A stretch of DNA of 64,000 nt from Dryomyza anilis (Eukaryota; Arthropoda; Insecta; Diptera; Dryomyzidae). The stretch lies in the NCBI GenBank assembly GCA_951804985.1, contig OX638134.1:7572790-7636789 (forward strand). The letters run 5' to 3'. Every line of letters starts with the position of its first letter. Position 1 is the stretch's first letter. Below are positions 34,801 to 48,400 of this stretch, piece by piece. The position numbers were made by a program, and so were the translations under genes. The notes under the pieces were generated by a model that was given only the letters and a program-made list of their open reading frames with translations, made no database searches and was not told where the DNA came from.

Positions 34801-35370
34801 GTGTGAAAAAATCAAAAGAATCTGTGATTTTTAAAGGGATTTTGTTTAATTGCTAGGGGGTGAGTTTTTTTTAAATTTAATATTAGATAATTTGAGCTAT
34901 TTTCAGCAGTAAACTGTTTAAATTTTAATTAAAAAAGGTTTTCTTCTGGTTTTTATTTTTCAATTTGATTTCAAACTGAATTTACTACCCTGAAAAATGT
35001 AATAATAAAGTCTGCTTATTTGATTTTTGAAGTGTTTTCAGAATCTAAAAAAGATGGCGATTGACAACGTATTAAATAACGTTTTAATTTATGAAATTTT
35101 AATATGAAATTTTAGAAAATATTTCTTAAAGCAAAAATTCAAATTTCTTATCAATTAAAAAATTTTAAAAAGTACTCAAAAACATTTGTTATTGTAATAA
35201 ATTTTATTCTCCTTGCTTTTAACTTAAAAGCTAAAGGAATTTATTTAGTAAAAAACCTAAAATATATATTTTTGTTTTGTTTTAAATGCAAAATGAAAAA
35301 CTTCTTATTATTGAAGCCTTTGGCAGAAATTTATCTCTATATATCTCGCATTGAGCTCTCATAACAGTGC

Positions 35371-38300
35371 TCACATCGACAAAATAGTGCTCTTAATGAT
35401 CTCTAAACTCTCACGCATCTGAGGCTCATTCATCACCAGCGGTGGCGCAAAACGAATGATGTCACCGTGAGTGGGCTTGGCCAGCAAACCGTTTTCCTTT
35501 AGACGAACACAAACATCCCAGGCGTCGTGCTCTAAAAAGAGAAAAAAACGAGAGAATTTTTATTAACACTTCATAGTTCATTAAAAAGATGTAAGTCGAT
35601 GATCTTTTATAAAAAAGTGATGTACAATGATGTTGATGTACATAGAATATTCATTCGTCTACTAAATTCATTAAAAAGTATTTTAAAGTAATGACGAAAA
35701 TATTATGAATACTTCATTAATGTCCCAATATTAATGAACATATTCATAAATACTAAGAAAAGTTAATGTCTATAATGAATAATTCAAAAATATGATGAAT
35801 TTTATAATTGGGTTAGTTTTAATAACTAATAACATTGATGAACATAACATTATGAATAGTTCATTAATTACCCAATATTAATGCACATATTCATAAAAAC
35901 TAAGAAAAGTCTATGTCTGCAAAGAATAATTCATAAATATGATGAATTTTACAATTGGTTAAGTTCTAATAACTAATAACATTGATGAATATTTTACAAA
36001 ATTAAAAAACAATTATAAATACTAAGATTTGTGTGTCAACATTATGAATAGTTCGTTAATATGATGTATGTTGATGAAACTGAATCAATTTAAATAAATA
36101 TTAAAATTATTAAAGAATGTCTTTAATGAATATTACATAAATCTGATGAATTTGCTAATTGGTTTAGTTCAAGCAACTAATTATATTGATGAATATTTGA
36201 CACAATTAAAAATCACTTCATAAATACTAATAATTCTTTGTCAAGATTATGAATAGTTCATTAATGTCAATGTAACTAAATCAATTTAAATGGCAATTTC
36301 ACAATATTTATGAACAAATTCATAAAGAAACTAGGATAAATGTATGCCGATAATGAATGATTCATAAATCTGATGAATTTGCTAATTGGTTTAGTTTTAA
36401 TAACTAACCATATTGATGAATATCTCACAAAATAAAAAAAAAATCAAATAAATATTATGGAATTATTTGAATATTATGAATAGTTCATAAATAGGATATA
36501 TGTGGATGAAAATATTGTTTATAAATAAAATGAATATTAATGTAAATATATTTTCAAACTTAAACAACTCATACTATTGATGAATATTTCATAATATTAA
36601 AGAAACCATTCATACATGCTATGAATTATTTATAATATTATGAATAGTTCATAAATGTGATGTAAGTCATTGAAAATGTTCAATCAAACTTTACCAATTC
36701 ACAATATTGATGAAAATATGAAAAACAATGTAAAATCTATGAATATAATGAATAATTCATAAATATCATGAATTTGCTACGAATTTTATTATATTTTCCA
36801 ACTCACTGGAGTTAATGACGATCGCATTAAGCAGTCCCTTGCCGCGCACCACCGACACCACATCCTTGGGCAAAGTGCTCAATTCCGCACGCAAAAGTTG
36901 TCCCATCTTCTCGGCATTTTCCGAAAGTTTCTCCTCGATCAGCACATCCAGAGCTGCCATGGCCACACGACAACCCAATGGATTACCACCATAGGTAGAA
37001 CCATGCTCACCAGGTTTAATGCACAGCATAACATCATCATTACAGAGTACAGCCGAAACGGGATACATACCACCCGACAAAGCTTTACCCAAAATCAAAA
37101 TATCAGGTTGTACCTCTTCATGATCGACGGCCAACATGCGACCAGTACGTGCGAGACCTGTTTGCACCTCATCGGCAATCCAGAGCACATTGTATTTGGT
37201 GCAGAGCTCACGTACTTTTTTCAGATAACCTTCATCGGGTACCACAACACCAGCCTCACCCTGTATGGGTTCTACCATAAAGGCACAAATATTGGGATCT
37301 TGCTGTAGCACTTTTTCCAAAGCGCTCACATCATTGTATTTGATAATTTCGAAACCGGGCATAAATGGACCAAAACCTTCGTAGCTGCTGGGATCGGTGG
37401 AGGCGGAGACGGCGGACATGGTGCGACCCCAAAAATTGTTTTCGGCAAAGACGATCTGAAATAGGATGAGGGGTCTATTTTTTATTTATTTTTTTGATAA
37501 TTTGATAGTATCTTACCTTTGCCTGATTCTTTGGTATATTCTTCTTGGTGTAGCCCCATTTGCGCGCCAATTTGCAGGCGGTCTCACCACCTTCCACGCC
37601 GGTGTTCATGGGCAACACCTTATCGTACTTGAACAGTTTCGTGACATATTCTGCGTACTCGCCCAAGACATCGGAGTAGAAGGCGCTGAAAGTATAAAAT
37701 ACTTAATTAGTTTTTTTTATTTTTACTTTCTATATAGAATTATGGTACTATTTTTTATATACCCTATAGTCCCTTTTTATAGAAAATCAACCGGCATCCG
37801 CAGACCTCATGCAGACCTTTAGACCTATCAGTGAATTGGATTTCAATTGAAGAATTTGATTCAGTTTAAAATTCTCCAATTGAAGACTAGTTCAGTGATA
37901 GGTCAAAATGTTTGCACGAGATGTTAATTGGCCCCTTCCATTTAAAACACCTCCATTTAAAAAGTTGTCGGTTGGTTTCATATGAAAGGGGTCGAACTAG
38001 AGTATTGTAGGGTATTGTTATCATTACAATATCTTAGATTAGACTTAAATTAATAGTTTGAAGTTTGTTAAGTTTAACTTATGATAACCCTAATCATATT
38101 TTCTGCTTTCAAAATGATAATAAATGTGTAACAAACAATTAAATAGTCGGAAAATCACAGAGAAATAATATGGTTGTGACCTGATCGCGACAACCATACC
38201 TTGCTCTTTACAATCATAGGTGGTTGTCACAATCATAGTATAGTTTATTCAGTTTTATTTCAACAATAATAAGGTCGCTATAATCATATTATAGTAGATA

Positions 38301-39581
38301 ATTTATTATAATATGATTGTATTTCTGAAAAACCTAAAACCATGTGTCTTATTTATAATTTCTTTCCAATCCGCTTTTTCGGGAATTTAGGGGTAATCAT
38401 AAAATAATAATTTGAACATAATCATAATATGATCACTGGTCACGTAGGACAATAGCATAGTTGTATGAAATCGAAATACGATCACTAAGGACCATATTAT
38501 GGTTGTAAGGAATCATAATATGGTCTCTGACAACCATAGTCTGGTTGTGTGAAATTTGGATATGGTCACTGCTTGTGTGGAATCATAATATAGTCACTGA
38601 TGATGATGGTTGCGTAGAATCAAAATATGATCACTGATAACCATATTATGGTTGTATGAAATCGCGCACCTCCACTGAGGATCATAGTTTTGTTGTGCGA
38701 AATCATAATATGGTTACGATTAACCATAATATTGTTGTATGACATGGTAATGCGGTAACTGAGGACCACAGATTAGTTTCGTGAAATTGTAATAATGTGA
38801 TTGAGGATCATATTAGACATAGTATTTAATTGCCTAGAACCATAACCCTAATCATAGTATGATGTCCTTCAAATATGATCACCACAACCATATTTTTTCT
38901 CTGCGTGTAGTATTATTTAATTTTAGTAAAATATAGTCTAAATTTCTGCTTGGGAACTTAAGCATTTTGAGTTATTAATGTAATGGGTTTGATAAAGGTT
39001 TTGATGTAAAACAAAAGGTGCACAATTAATAACATTAATAAAACTTTGCTTAGCAACAGCTGATACTTACAAACAATAAGATTATATTCGTATCAGTTTC
39101 TAAAGTACCCTCTTAAGATAAAGCTAATACAATTCATTATACAAAAAAACAAAAGTTAAACATTGACAAAACATTGTAAAAATAGAGAATACAAAAAAAC
39201 GTATACTTTGCATTCTTTTCCTTTCGAAACTCCAAAAGTTATACATATTAAATTTCATGCACATTCCACTCACCGCGATGTCAGCGTTATTTTCTGCGCC
39301 TGTTCGGTCAGCGCTTTGATAATTTTCGGATGACCGTGACCCTGGTTGACGGCTGAGTAGGCGCTCAAAAAGTCAAAGTAACGCTTGCCCTCGACATCCC
39401 AGACGTAGACACCCTCGCCGCGGGTGAGTGCCACCGGCAGTGGGTGGTAATTGTGTGCACCATATTTGTTCTCACGGTCGAACACTTGTTGTGATGTCAG
39501 CTGGGAGGCGGCACAACGGTGTTGCAACAGCGGTTGGGCGACAATACGTGGCACTAATTTTGTTGACAGTTTGGAGATCAT
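35371..39581 (-). CDS. Oat: Oat, mitochondrial ornithine aminotransferase (complete)
   Basis: Four exons on the minus strand: 39581-39274, 37685-37517, 37455-36807 and 35531-35371, total 1287 nt, 428 aa (human 439). All junctions are GT/AG and keep frame. The enzyme is a class III PLP aminotransferase that converts ornithine plus 2-oxoglutarate to glutamate semialdehyde plus glutamate in the mitochondrial matrix. The N-terminus ([19 protein letters not shown]) is basic and amphipathic, as in a matrix targeting peptide. Signature parts: [46 protein letters not shown] with the PLP-binding Asp at about residue 253, and [14 protein letters not shown] with the Schiff-base Lys at about 283 (human Lys292). 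The C-terminus [19 protein letters not shown] matches closely. It appears fully functional. Introns 1 and 3 are swollen by tandem repeats. Confidence 0.97.
35600..36780. repeat. Tandem repeat in Oat intron 3, ~170-bp unit
   Basis: Six or seven degenerate copies of a unit containing ATGAATAATTCATAAATATG, ATGAATTTGCTAATTGGTTT and TAACTAATAACATTGATGAA. It fills nearly all of the 1.3-kb intron. Confidence 0.8.
36807..37455 (-). CDS. Oat: Oat exon 3, PLP-binding core
   Basis: The largest exon (649 nt) from acceptor CTATTTCAG to donor GTGAGT. It runs from [12 protein letters not shown] to LLNAIVINS and contains the PLP-contacting Asp, the catalytic Lys and the [17 protein letters not shown] phosphate-binding loop. 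If the donor at 36806 were ignored, the frame would close 14 codons later. Confidence 0.95.
38155..38909. mobile_element. TIR element carrying a CCATATTATGGTTGT array in Oat intron 1 (element C)
   Basis: The left end reads TCACAGAGAAATAATATGGT and the right end on the other strand TACACGCAGAGAAAAAATAT followed by GGTTGTGGTGA. The interior is a degenerate tandem repeat of about 45 bp alternating AACCATATTATGGTTGTATG and AAATCATAATATGGTCACTG; both strands carry near-identical words, so it can fold back throughout. The end sequence resembles elements A (25890) and B (56039) with a GC/AG insertion. Confidence 0.5.
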
Positions 39582-39964
39582 CTTGGAGGTCTTATTGTTC
39601 TTGTTATTGTTGTCTAAGAAAATATTTAATCATTTTTTATTTTCTAAAAGTGTCAAGAGTCAGTGTAATTAATTTGAATTAAAATTGGTATTTTTTTCTA
39701 TTTATAAGAGAGGCAATGATTATCAAGGTTATCTGTCTCAGCTACAATACTGGGGGTATTAAAAATACTGTATATTTTAGTATCAGTGGAGCAAAGAACA
39801 ATAGGATCTAATAGAATTATACAACATGCAAGATCAGTATTTTAAATTAATTTATATTATATAAATTTATATACTAAATTTTTGCTATTTTTTAGTAATA
39901 TATTTTAGCCTTTTTTCCGGAAAACACACACAAATACGGGAAGTTTGTGGAAAGTGTCCCTACC

Positions 39965-40740
39965 TCAGAAAAATGTCTAGGAAGTTTAGAAATATTTTAA
40001 CGGATGATTTCAAGCAGACAAATTTGCATCAAAAGGTTGCTATTTTCGGCACAATCCCAAAACATAATCTGCCTTATTAATTCCATAATCTACAATTGTT
40101 TCCATATCTACCATTTTTCCACATTTTCCATAATTTACCATTTATTTCTGGAAATCACAATGGAAATAATGTAAGTTTGTGGAAAGTGTCACTATTTTGG
40201 TAGAGTCGAGGATGTTTAAAAACATTTTTTCAACATATTTCACACAGACAAAGACGAAGTCTGTATCAAAAGCTGTCTGTTTTCTGCCCGTTCCACAAAT
40301 ATGCCGTGAATCTGTTATTAAAATTCCACAAAAATTTACAACCTGTTATACACTTCCCATTAGTTTGCATTTACCTGTATGTTTGCCGGAAATATTCCTT
40401 AAAAATGCCATAAATTTTGTACCGGGTAACCAGAAAATATTTTGGCAGCTTTGAGAAAGTTAAGAAACATTTTAACGAAAGATTTAAATCAGAAAAATGT
40501 CTATCAAAAATTTCTATTTCATACCCGATCACAAAATAATCCTTTATAATATCATAATCTACCATTTATCTGTGTGTTTTCCGAAAATATTCACGAAAGA
40601 TGCCAGAAATTTTGGGCGGGCTCAAACGTATTTTAGAAACTTTTTTTTTCGAAGAATTTTATGCTGATAAAGTACGTACTTTGTATCAACTCCCCAAATC
40701 TTGCCAACAATTTAGGTTTGGGGTTTCTTATTCAAATAAA
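39965..40740. repeat. Tandem repeat upstream of Oat, ~225-bp unit
   Basis: About three and a half copies of a unit with GTTTAGAAATATTTTAACGG-type words, then GCAGACAAATTTGCATCAAA, CCATAATCTACCATTT and TTCCGGAAAT. It begins about 380 bp upstream of the Oat start codon and so lies in or next to the Oat promoter region. Confidence 0.75.
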
Positions 40741-42734
40741 TTATTTATCTTATGTTTTTGAGTTTATGAAACAAAAATCATAAACAAATTTCGAAATTAC
40801 AAATATTTAGAGTATTCACAGTTTCATGGTATTCGTACGACATTGTATGAATATGACAATTAAACTATGAGCACCACTTTTCTGCTTGTTCAGATATTTC
40901 GTCAAATAAATGCAACTGATTCTTATAAATTTGGTATTTTTTTTTTTAAATATCATAAATATTCCTCGATTTGAAAAAATAAATTAGCATTTTATGTGGA
41001 CTTTTAATGTTCAATTTTCTATTTTTCTTTCTTTCACAAAATACGACACCAAAAAACATGTCTCAGGGCTACTCTTAAATTCAACGCTTGTGGTATTTCA
41101 CTTTTATAAGGGATGCAACAACATATTGACGTTTCTGTGTTATTGTATCGTATATATACTACATGGTACGAATACCATACGACGAACTGTGAATACGCTA
41201 ATTATTAAATTAATTTACAATGTTCATAATTTTTTATTTGAAAATGTGTTTAGGAATAATTAATATTTTTATGTTAACTCATTTGTTTTACCATTATTTA
41301 GTTTATCTTACTTATCATTTATTTCAGATAATTTCCATGATTTAAACTGATTTTTCGCTGGTCATGGAGCCTACTACTGGTAAGTAAACGAACTAAATAA
41401 CTTGCTTTAATTATAATTTGTGTTCTACTTTATAAAATACATAAATAGCTGATTTAATTATAATGAGCAAATATATATATATATCGGTACGTGAGAATTA
41501 ATTTGCGCCATACACCATTTAAGGCGTTTCGAGAAAAACAATAAAGATATTTACCTTAATTTTTCTTAAAGTCTACCCGATAACTATTTTTTTATTATAT
41601 TCACAATTAATTGTAGGATATATATTTACAAAAATATAAATTTTCATATATTTTCTTATAATAGATCAAATTTTTAGGAAAATCAGATATTTTTGTATTG
41701 TGCTCCATATCCAGTTTTCCTTCAAAATGTTATGTTTTCTTTTACGTGGAGCAAAAAAGTGCGTCTTGCTGTATGACGTATGGAGCAAATTAATTCTCTG
41801 TTGACGATATGTTAATATGTGACACACCTTCTTTTATAAATTTACGAAAATATCTAAACATATATAATTCATATATGAATTTTTACAAAAACTTTTTGTT
41901 TTCATATTTTTCATACTACCGTGGCTTATCTTAAAAAAAAATATATTGACACACTACAAAATTAGAACCAAAACGCAAATTTTGTATTAATTTGTTGTTT
42001 TTGTTAATTAAACTCACATCACGTTTTTATTATATTTGCTTGGATAGAACTTTGTTTGCTTCACCTAGTCAACACTTGTTGACTTGACCAGTTCACTTTG
42101 ACAACTGAGTACAAAAAATTCTCATTCTCCAAATGCCGCTAGTTTCCACTGACTCCACTCATACTCATTATAAAAAATTATAGATAAGAGCAACGCTGCT
42201 ACAAGTATCTACAATAATACACTATACCTCAGTCTTTCAAATACTGGTATTGCTAAAAATAGTCTCTTATTCCAAACGCATAGATCGTCGTCGTTTTCAT
42301 TCAACTTGAACCATTAGCTTGGGTTATCAGTGCAATGGTTATTTTTCCTGAGTGAGATATTTGGAGGGTGTGAGGGAGATTTTGTGAATTCTAATTTTAT
42401 ATAGCGAGAGTGACCATTATCTATACAATATGAGTATATTTTCAGAATTTGTGGCAATCGGCAAACAGAGACGAGTCGTTTTTTTTTGCTATCAGCGAAA
42501 AATATTCCATGATTTCTTGGAGTGAATATTTTGGAGTGAATGTAGTGCTTAGAAAAGTAGGTGTTTTAGTAATATTAAAAAGTAATAGCCCTATAAATTG
42601 AACGATATCTAAACGATAATGAAACGATATCATTAATATGCTAAAATGCTCGTTTTCGAATGTCTATGTATAATGATACGTTTTTGATATGGTTTTTCAT
42701 AAATATTAATGAAAATTTATATTTGATAATTCTA
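40741..42734. other. Intergenic stretch between Oat and tey repeats, nothing recognised
   Basis: Mixed AT-rich DNA with no gene. Fragments near 41340-41460 (TACTACTGGTAAGTAAACG) and 42010-42400 are unique-looking and may hold promoter or enhancer DNA for Oat, but no motif is decisive. Confidence 0.35.
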
Positions 42735-44790
42735 GACCCTAGACAATTCTTTTACTACAAATTGTCCGCGTGCAAGTTTTCCTCGAGAGAATTTTTCCCC
42801 AATATAATTAATCATCGAGACAAATCTTCCCAAGACAGATTATTCTTTCCGACCTAAGACAATTCTTTCCCACAGAATTCTTCCACAATTCGTCTCCGAT
42901 ATAATTAATTTTGTCGTTAATCTTCCCCAATATAAGTTTTTTTTGTAGAAAATTCTTCACTGACAATTTTTACTCAAGCCTATGATTTTCCTCCACAATT
43001 ATTTTTCCGAAAACACATTTTTTCTCCGAAATAATTCACTCCAGCGAGAAATTTTACCCAAAACAATTTTTTCATAAATATTTTCTAGAATAGTTCCTAA
43101 CAGAATTATTATCCGAAGAAGAATTGTTTCGGAGAAATATTATCTCGGGTTATAAGGCTATATGACTGTCGAAATTAATTTCATTGTCTTAAGAAAAATT
43201 ATTTTGGTGATGAATTATCCGGGGAAGAATTGTCTTGGAGAGGAACTGTCGAGAATAATTTCACGGGTATGGCCTTGGAAGAAATTGTTTTTGGGTAGAA
43301 TTGTCGGGGAATGAATTGTCTTAGAAAAAATTGTCAGGGAAGAATTGCCCTGCAAAAAATTGTGTCAGGATAAAATTGTCTCGAAGAAAAACTGTCGAGA
43401 GTAATTTTACGGGTATGAATGATCTTGAAAAAAATGGTTTTTGGGAAGAATTGTCGGGGAATGAATTGTCTTGAGAAAAATTTTCCGAGAAACATTGGCT
43501 CGAGAAGAATTGCCCGTGAAAAAATTGTCTCAGGGAAAAATTGTCTCAAGCTAAAATTGTAACGGACAAGAACTGTCGAGAGTAATTTTACGGGTATGAA
43601 TTGTCTCGGGAAAAATTGTTTTTGGAAAGAATTGTCTCAAGGAATTATTCTCTCGGGGAAGAATTGTCATGAATAATTTAACGGATATAGATTGTCTGAA
43701 GAAAATTTGTTTTTGGGAAGAATTGTCTCGGGGAAAAATTGTCTCAAGCAAAAATTGTATCGGACAAGCACTGTCGAGAGTAATTTTAAGGGTATGAATT
43801 GTTTCGGGAAAAATTGTTTTTGGGAAGAATTGTCTCAAGGAATAATTCTCTCGGGGAAGAATTGTCATGCATAATTTAACGGATATAGATTGTCTGAAGA
43901 AAATTTGTTTTTGGGACGAATTGTCTCAGGGAAAATTGTCTCGGTAAAGAACTGTCGAGAATAGATTGTCTGAAGAAAATTTGCTTTTGGGAAGAATTGT
44001 CTCAGGGAAAAATTGTCTCGGTAAAGAACTGTCGAGAATAGATTGTCTGAAGAAAATTTGTTTTTGGGATGAATTGTCTCAGGGAACTGTCGAGAATAAT
44101 TGCTCGGGAATGAATTATGTTGGGAAAATGTCCGGGGATGAATTATCTCGCGAAAACTTCTCTCGTGAAAGAAATGTCAAGAATAATTTCATGGGTATTG
44201 ATTGTCTGAAGAAAAATTGTTTTGGGAAGAATAGTCTCGGTAAAGAACTGTCGAGAATAATTTCTCGATGATGAATTGTCTTGAGAAAAAGTTGTCTTTG
44301 GATGATTTTTCTATGAAATGATTTATTTATGGGAAGAATTGTCCTAAGAAAAAACTTTAGAGAATTATTTCACGACTATGAATTGTCTTGGAAGAAATTG
44401 TTTTTGGAAAGAATTCTCCGGGAAGAGTTGTCTTAGGAAAAAATTGTCTCCGAAAAGAACTGTTGTGAATTATTTCTCGGGGATGAATTGTCTTGGGAAA
44501 ATTAGTTTTTAAAAATTCTCTCGGGAAAGAATTGTCGAGTATAATTTTTCCGATTATGAATTGTCTTGGGAAAAATTGTCTTTGGATGAATTATACCTGA
44601 AACGAATTATTTATGGGAAGAATTGTCTCGAACAAAAACTGTCGAGAATAATTTTTAGAATATGAATTGTATTGAAAAAAACGAATTTCCCGGTAATGAA
44701 TTGTTGGGGAAAGAATTGTTCGGCGAAGATTTGTACGTTGTACGTTGTTCTGGGGAATTATATTTCGGGGAAGAATTAAGAAAAAATAAT
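42735..44790. repeat. GAATTGTCTCGGGAAA minisatellite with internal orientation switch
   Basis: About 2 kb of diverged tandem units of roughly 16-18 bp (GGGAAGAATTGTCTC, GGAAAAATTGTCTC). Larger blocks also repeat: the stretch around 43560-43700 recurs near 43740-43880. From 42735 to about 43080 the words are in the opposite orientation (ACAATTCTTCCC, GACAATTCTTTC); from about 43085 onward they are on the plus strand, so the array has a head-to-head junction. The same unit makes the array at 58375-59190. Confidence 0.85.
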
Positions 44791-45477
44791 TATTTTAATA
44801 TTATTTATATTTTTTAATTGTAATTAAGAAAAACGACGAAATCCATTCATTGTGTTAGTATTCATTTCTTTATTGATTCATTGATTTAATTTTTATTTTC
44901 TTAATTCTAAGTGAATTTAAATATAATAACAATTACATAAATATATAGCACACCATTACATTTCAGTTAATTACAACTAAATTATAACTTTAAAATTTAA
45001 TTAAGCATTAAATAAAACTTTTGATTATGCATTTTATAATGCGTTTAAAAAAGCACATAAGAAAACAGCAAAAAATTTAACTAAATGACACAAAAACAAT
45101 TAGATTTTTACAATATTAATATTATAATAATTATTATTAAATAAAATGCACATAATTTTTTAAATTAATTTTAAATGCAAAAAAAGAAATTATTTTTTAA
45201 AACAGATTTTTTTTAAATAAGTGCAGCTAATACTATATTTTATAAATAATAAATTATTAAAGTTTAAACAAATATTAAATACAAAAAAAAAAACAACTTA
45301 CATTTAATATATATTTTTAAATTGCATTTTACAAGTTTTGCTTTACATTCACTAAACCACGGTTTGTCATACTTTTCTATTTATTATATATTAATATTAT
45401 TTTTATATTTATAAATTGCTAAAACTCTGTCAAGTACTTTTTAATTTCTACATAAATTCATTAACATTTTGCTTTTA
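44791..45477. other. AT-rich 3' flank of tey
   Basis: Extremely AT-rich. It follows the tey stop codon at 45478 on the minus strand and should contain the tey 3' UTR. Minus-strand AATAAA words occur several times, for example near 45385-45380, so the cleavage site cannot be fixed. Confidence 0.4.
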
Positions 45478-48400
45478 CTAATTTGCGCCACTGTGCGCCG
45501 CTGGAGATTTGCGCAAGTCCTGCTGTTGCTGCTGCTGTTGTATGATATTTTGTTGTTGCTGTTGCAGATCCTTGCTGAGCCGATAGCTGCTCATGACATT
45601 CGCACAACTCTGATGAAAGTATAAATTGCGGCCGCGGAAAAAATCCGAAGAAAAGTCCTTTATACCTGTCTTGAATAAAGAAAAAAATACAAAAATTGAA
45701 TTAAAAATATTTAATTTATTAAATTTATAGAAAATTTAATATTTCTTATATTAGACAAAGTTATTAAAACACAAAAAAATAATAAATATAATACAAAAAA
45801 TAATAAGAATACAAAATATTGTTGAAACACAGTTTTACATTCGTTGCTTCATATGTTTTTATAGTTCGCATGTGGTTTTACTGAAGCTTATTTTTTGTTT
45901 TTGCTTTTAATGCACTGATATTAACTTTTTATTATTATTTTTTTATTTATTTTTTTATTTATTTTTCTTTTATTTTTTTTTATTTTTTTTTCATTTTTTT
46001 TTTAATTTTTTTTTTTTTTTTTATAAGTTTTTATTTTTTTTTTTGTATTTGACAACAATATTTTTAATATTATATAAAAAATTAAAAAAAAAATGTAAAA
46101 ACAAAATCAATAAAAAAATAAAAACAAAAATACAAACAACAACAAGAGCGAAATTGTGCAAATGAGTGTCTGTCTGTCTGTGTGTGACAGAGTGAGTGTG
46201 AAAGAAAGAAAGGAATGAAAACTAAAACTCAAATTACCTTACAAATGAAACATTTGTACTCTTCGTCCGGTTTAATATCCGAACTTATTCCCACCTTTGT
46301 GTCCAATTGTGTCATTCCGGCACCATTGTCGGCCTCTGTCTGTCTTTGCTGCTGTTGTTGTTGTTGCATTTCCAAATTTTGCTTCGTTCGCAGTTCTTCG
46401 AATATTTGATATTTATTGTTATTATTGTTGTTGTTGCTATTATTGTTGTTGTTGTTATTATTATTGGTGGATATTTCCATATTTGGTTCGGTGCTGGTTA
46501 CTTGCGGCTCGGAACGCGGTCGTTCATCGACGGGCGAATGATTTTCAGAGGATCTAAAGAATTGAGAAAGAATATTTTTAATCAAATTTATATTCTACTA
46601 GCTGGACCCATGCACGACTCGTGCCGTAAAATTCTTCCCGGTAGATTTCTGCCCCCTTACAATTCTTCCCCGTAGTGTTTTTCCAGTAGAAGTTTTAATG
46701 TCGTGAGTTGGTGTGGTGAGTTTTAGTGTGATGAATTTAGTGTGGTGAGTTTTAATGTGGTGAGTTTTAGTGTGGTGAGTTTAGGTGTGGTGAGATTAAG
46801 TAAGAGGAGTAACATCTAATTTTAAAGTTTAGTTGAAATCGATATCATTAGGGCTGAGATATAGCGTACTGAATTTTTGGGTTCTATGGGAGGTGCCACT
46901 CCCCTTTGCTCTATCTATTTTATATATGGTTTAGGATACTCTATAGACTCTATAACAGAATAATGCAAATCTCAGAAAAATACATTCAGTGGTTTTTCTA
47001 TGTATCTGAATTATACACCAAAAATATAAATGGGCGTAAAAGTGGGCGTGGTCAACGAAAACGATGTAGTGACCTTCTCCTGGGTGTGTATGATATGTAT
47101 TCCAAATTTTAAAAAAATCCGTGCACAGGTGTACGTTTGCATAGCGCACAAACAAACGGAAAATTAGTTTTATATATGTAGATTTTATGTTTTTAACATT
47201 CTAATATTTTGATAACTATTTCACCATTTATTTTCATGAATTCCACTCGCATTTCATATTCTGAATAATTTATTCTATTCCTCAACCATACGCGGTCGTT
47301 CATCGACGGGCGAATGATTTTCAGAGGATCTAAAGAATTGAGAAAGAATATTTTTAATCAAATTTATATTCTACTAGCTGGACCCATGCACGACTCGTGC
47401 CGTAAAATTCTTCCCGGTAGATTTCTGCCCCCTTACAATTCTTCCCCGTAGTGTTTTTCCAGTAGAAGTTTTAATGTCGTGAGTTAGGGTGGTGAGTTTT
47501 AGTGTGATGAATTTAGTGTGGTGAGTTTTAATGTGGTGAGTTTTAGTGTGGTGAGTTTAGGTGTGGTGATATTTAGTAAGAAGAGTAACATCTAATTTTA
47601 AAGTTTAGTTGAAATCGATATCATTAGGGCTGAGATATAGCGTACTGAATTTTTGGGTTCTATGGAAGGTGCCACTCCCCTTTGCCCTATATATTTTATA
47701 TATGGTTTAGGATACTCCATAGACTCTATAACATAGTAATGCAAATGTCAGAAAAATACATTCAGTGGTTTTGCTATGAATCTGAATTATACACCAAAAA
47801 TAAAAATGGGCGTAAAAGTGGGCGTGGTCAACGAAAACGATGTAGTGACCTTCTCCTGGGTGTGTATGATATGTATTCCAAATTTTAAAAAATCCGTGCA
47901 CAGGTGTACGTTTGCATAGCGCACAAACAAACGGAAAATTAGTTTTATATATGTAGATTTTATGTTTTTAACATTCTAATATTTTGATAACTATTTCACC
48001 ATTTATTTTCATGAATTCCACTCGCATTTCATATTCTGAATAATTTATTCTATTCCTCAACCATAGTTCTAACTGTATCTCTCTGTTATTCTAATTTTTG
48101 ATTCGTTCTTTATCATTTCATAACTCAGCCGACTTTACTCGTATCCAATCATGTATATTCTAACAAAAATCCCTTAAAACTGTATAATATCCCGTCTCAT
48201 TTTCCGCTCCATTTCTCTATCCACAGCTTCAGATTCAACAGCTTCCGATGTTTACATTTTCCTTTTTTTCGGTTTTATAGCCCTACCCATAATAATAATA
48301 GTTTGGCGGTACAGTCCTGTGGAGAACTTAGGACGAGCTTTCTCATCGATTGAGCTGTACGTGTTATATTTGTACTCAAAGTGGTGGGACCTATAGTTTG

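Noticed and set aside
43334..44271. Frames of 70-105 codons in the GAATTGTC array (also 58599-59159)
   Set aside because: All are translations of a short tandem repeat in several frames; residue patterns simply mirror the repeat.
46906..47888. Two near-identical 68-codon frames (MxYxFYIWFRIL) as a duplicated small gene
   Set aside because: They lie inside a transposon-like segment that was duplicated with the 776-bp unit; no start context or conservation supports translation.
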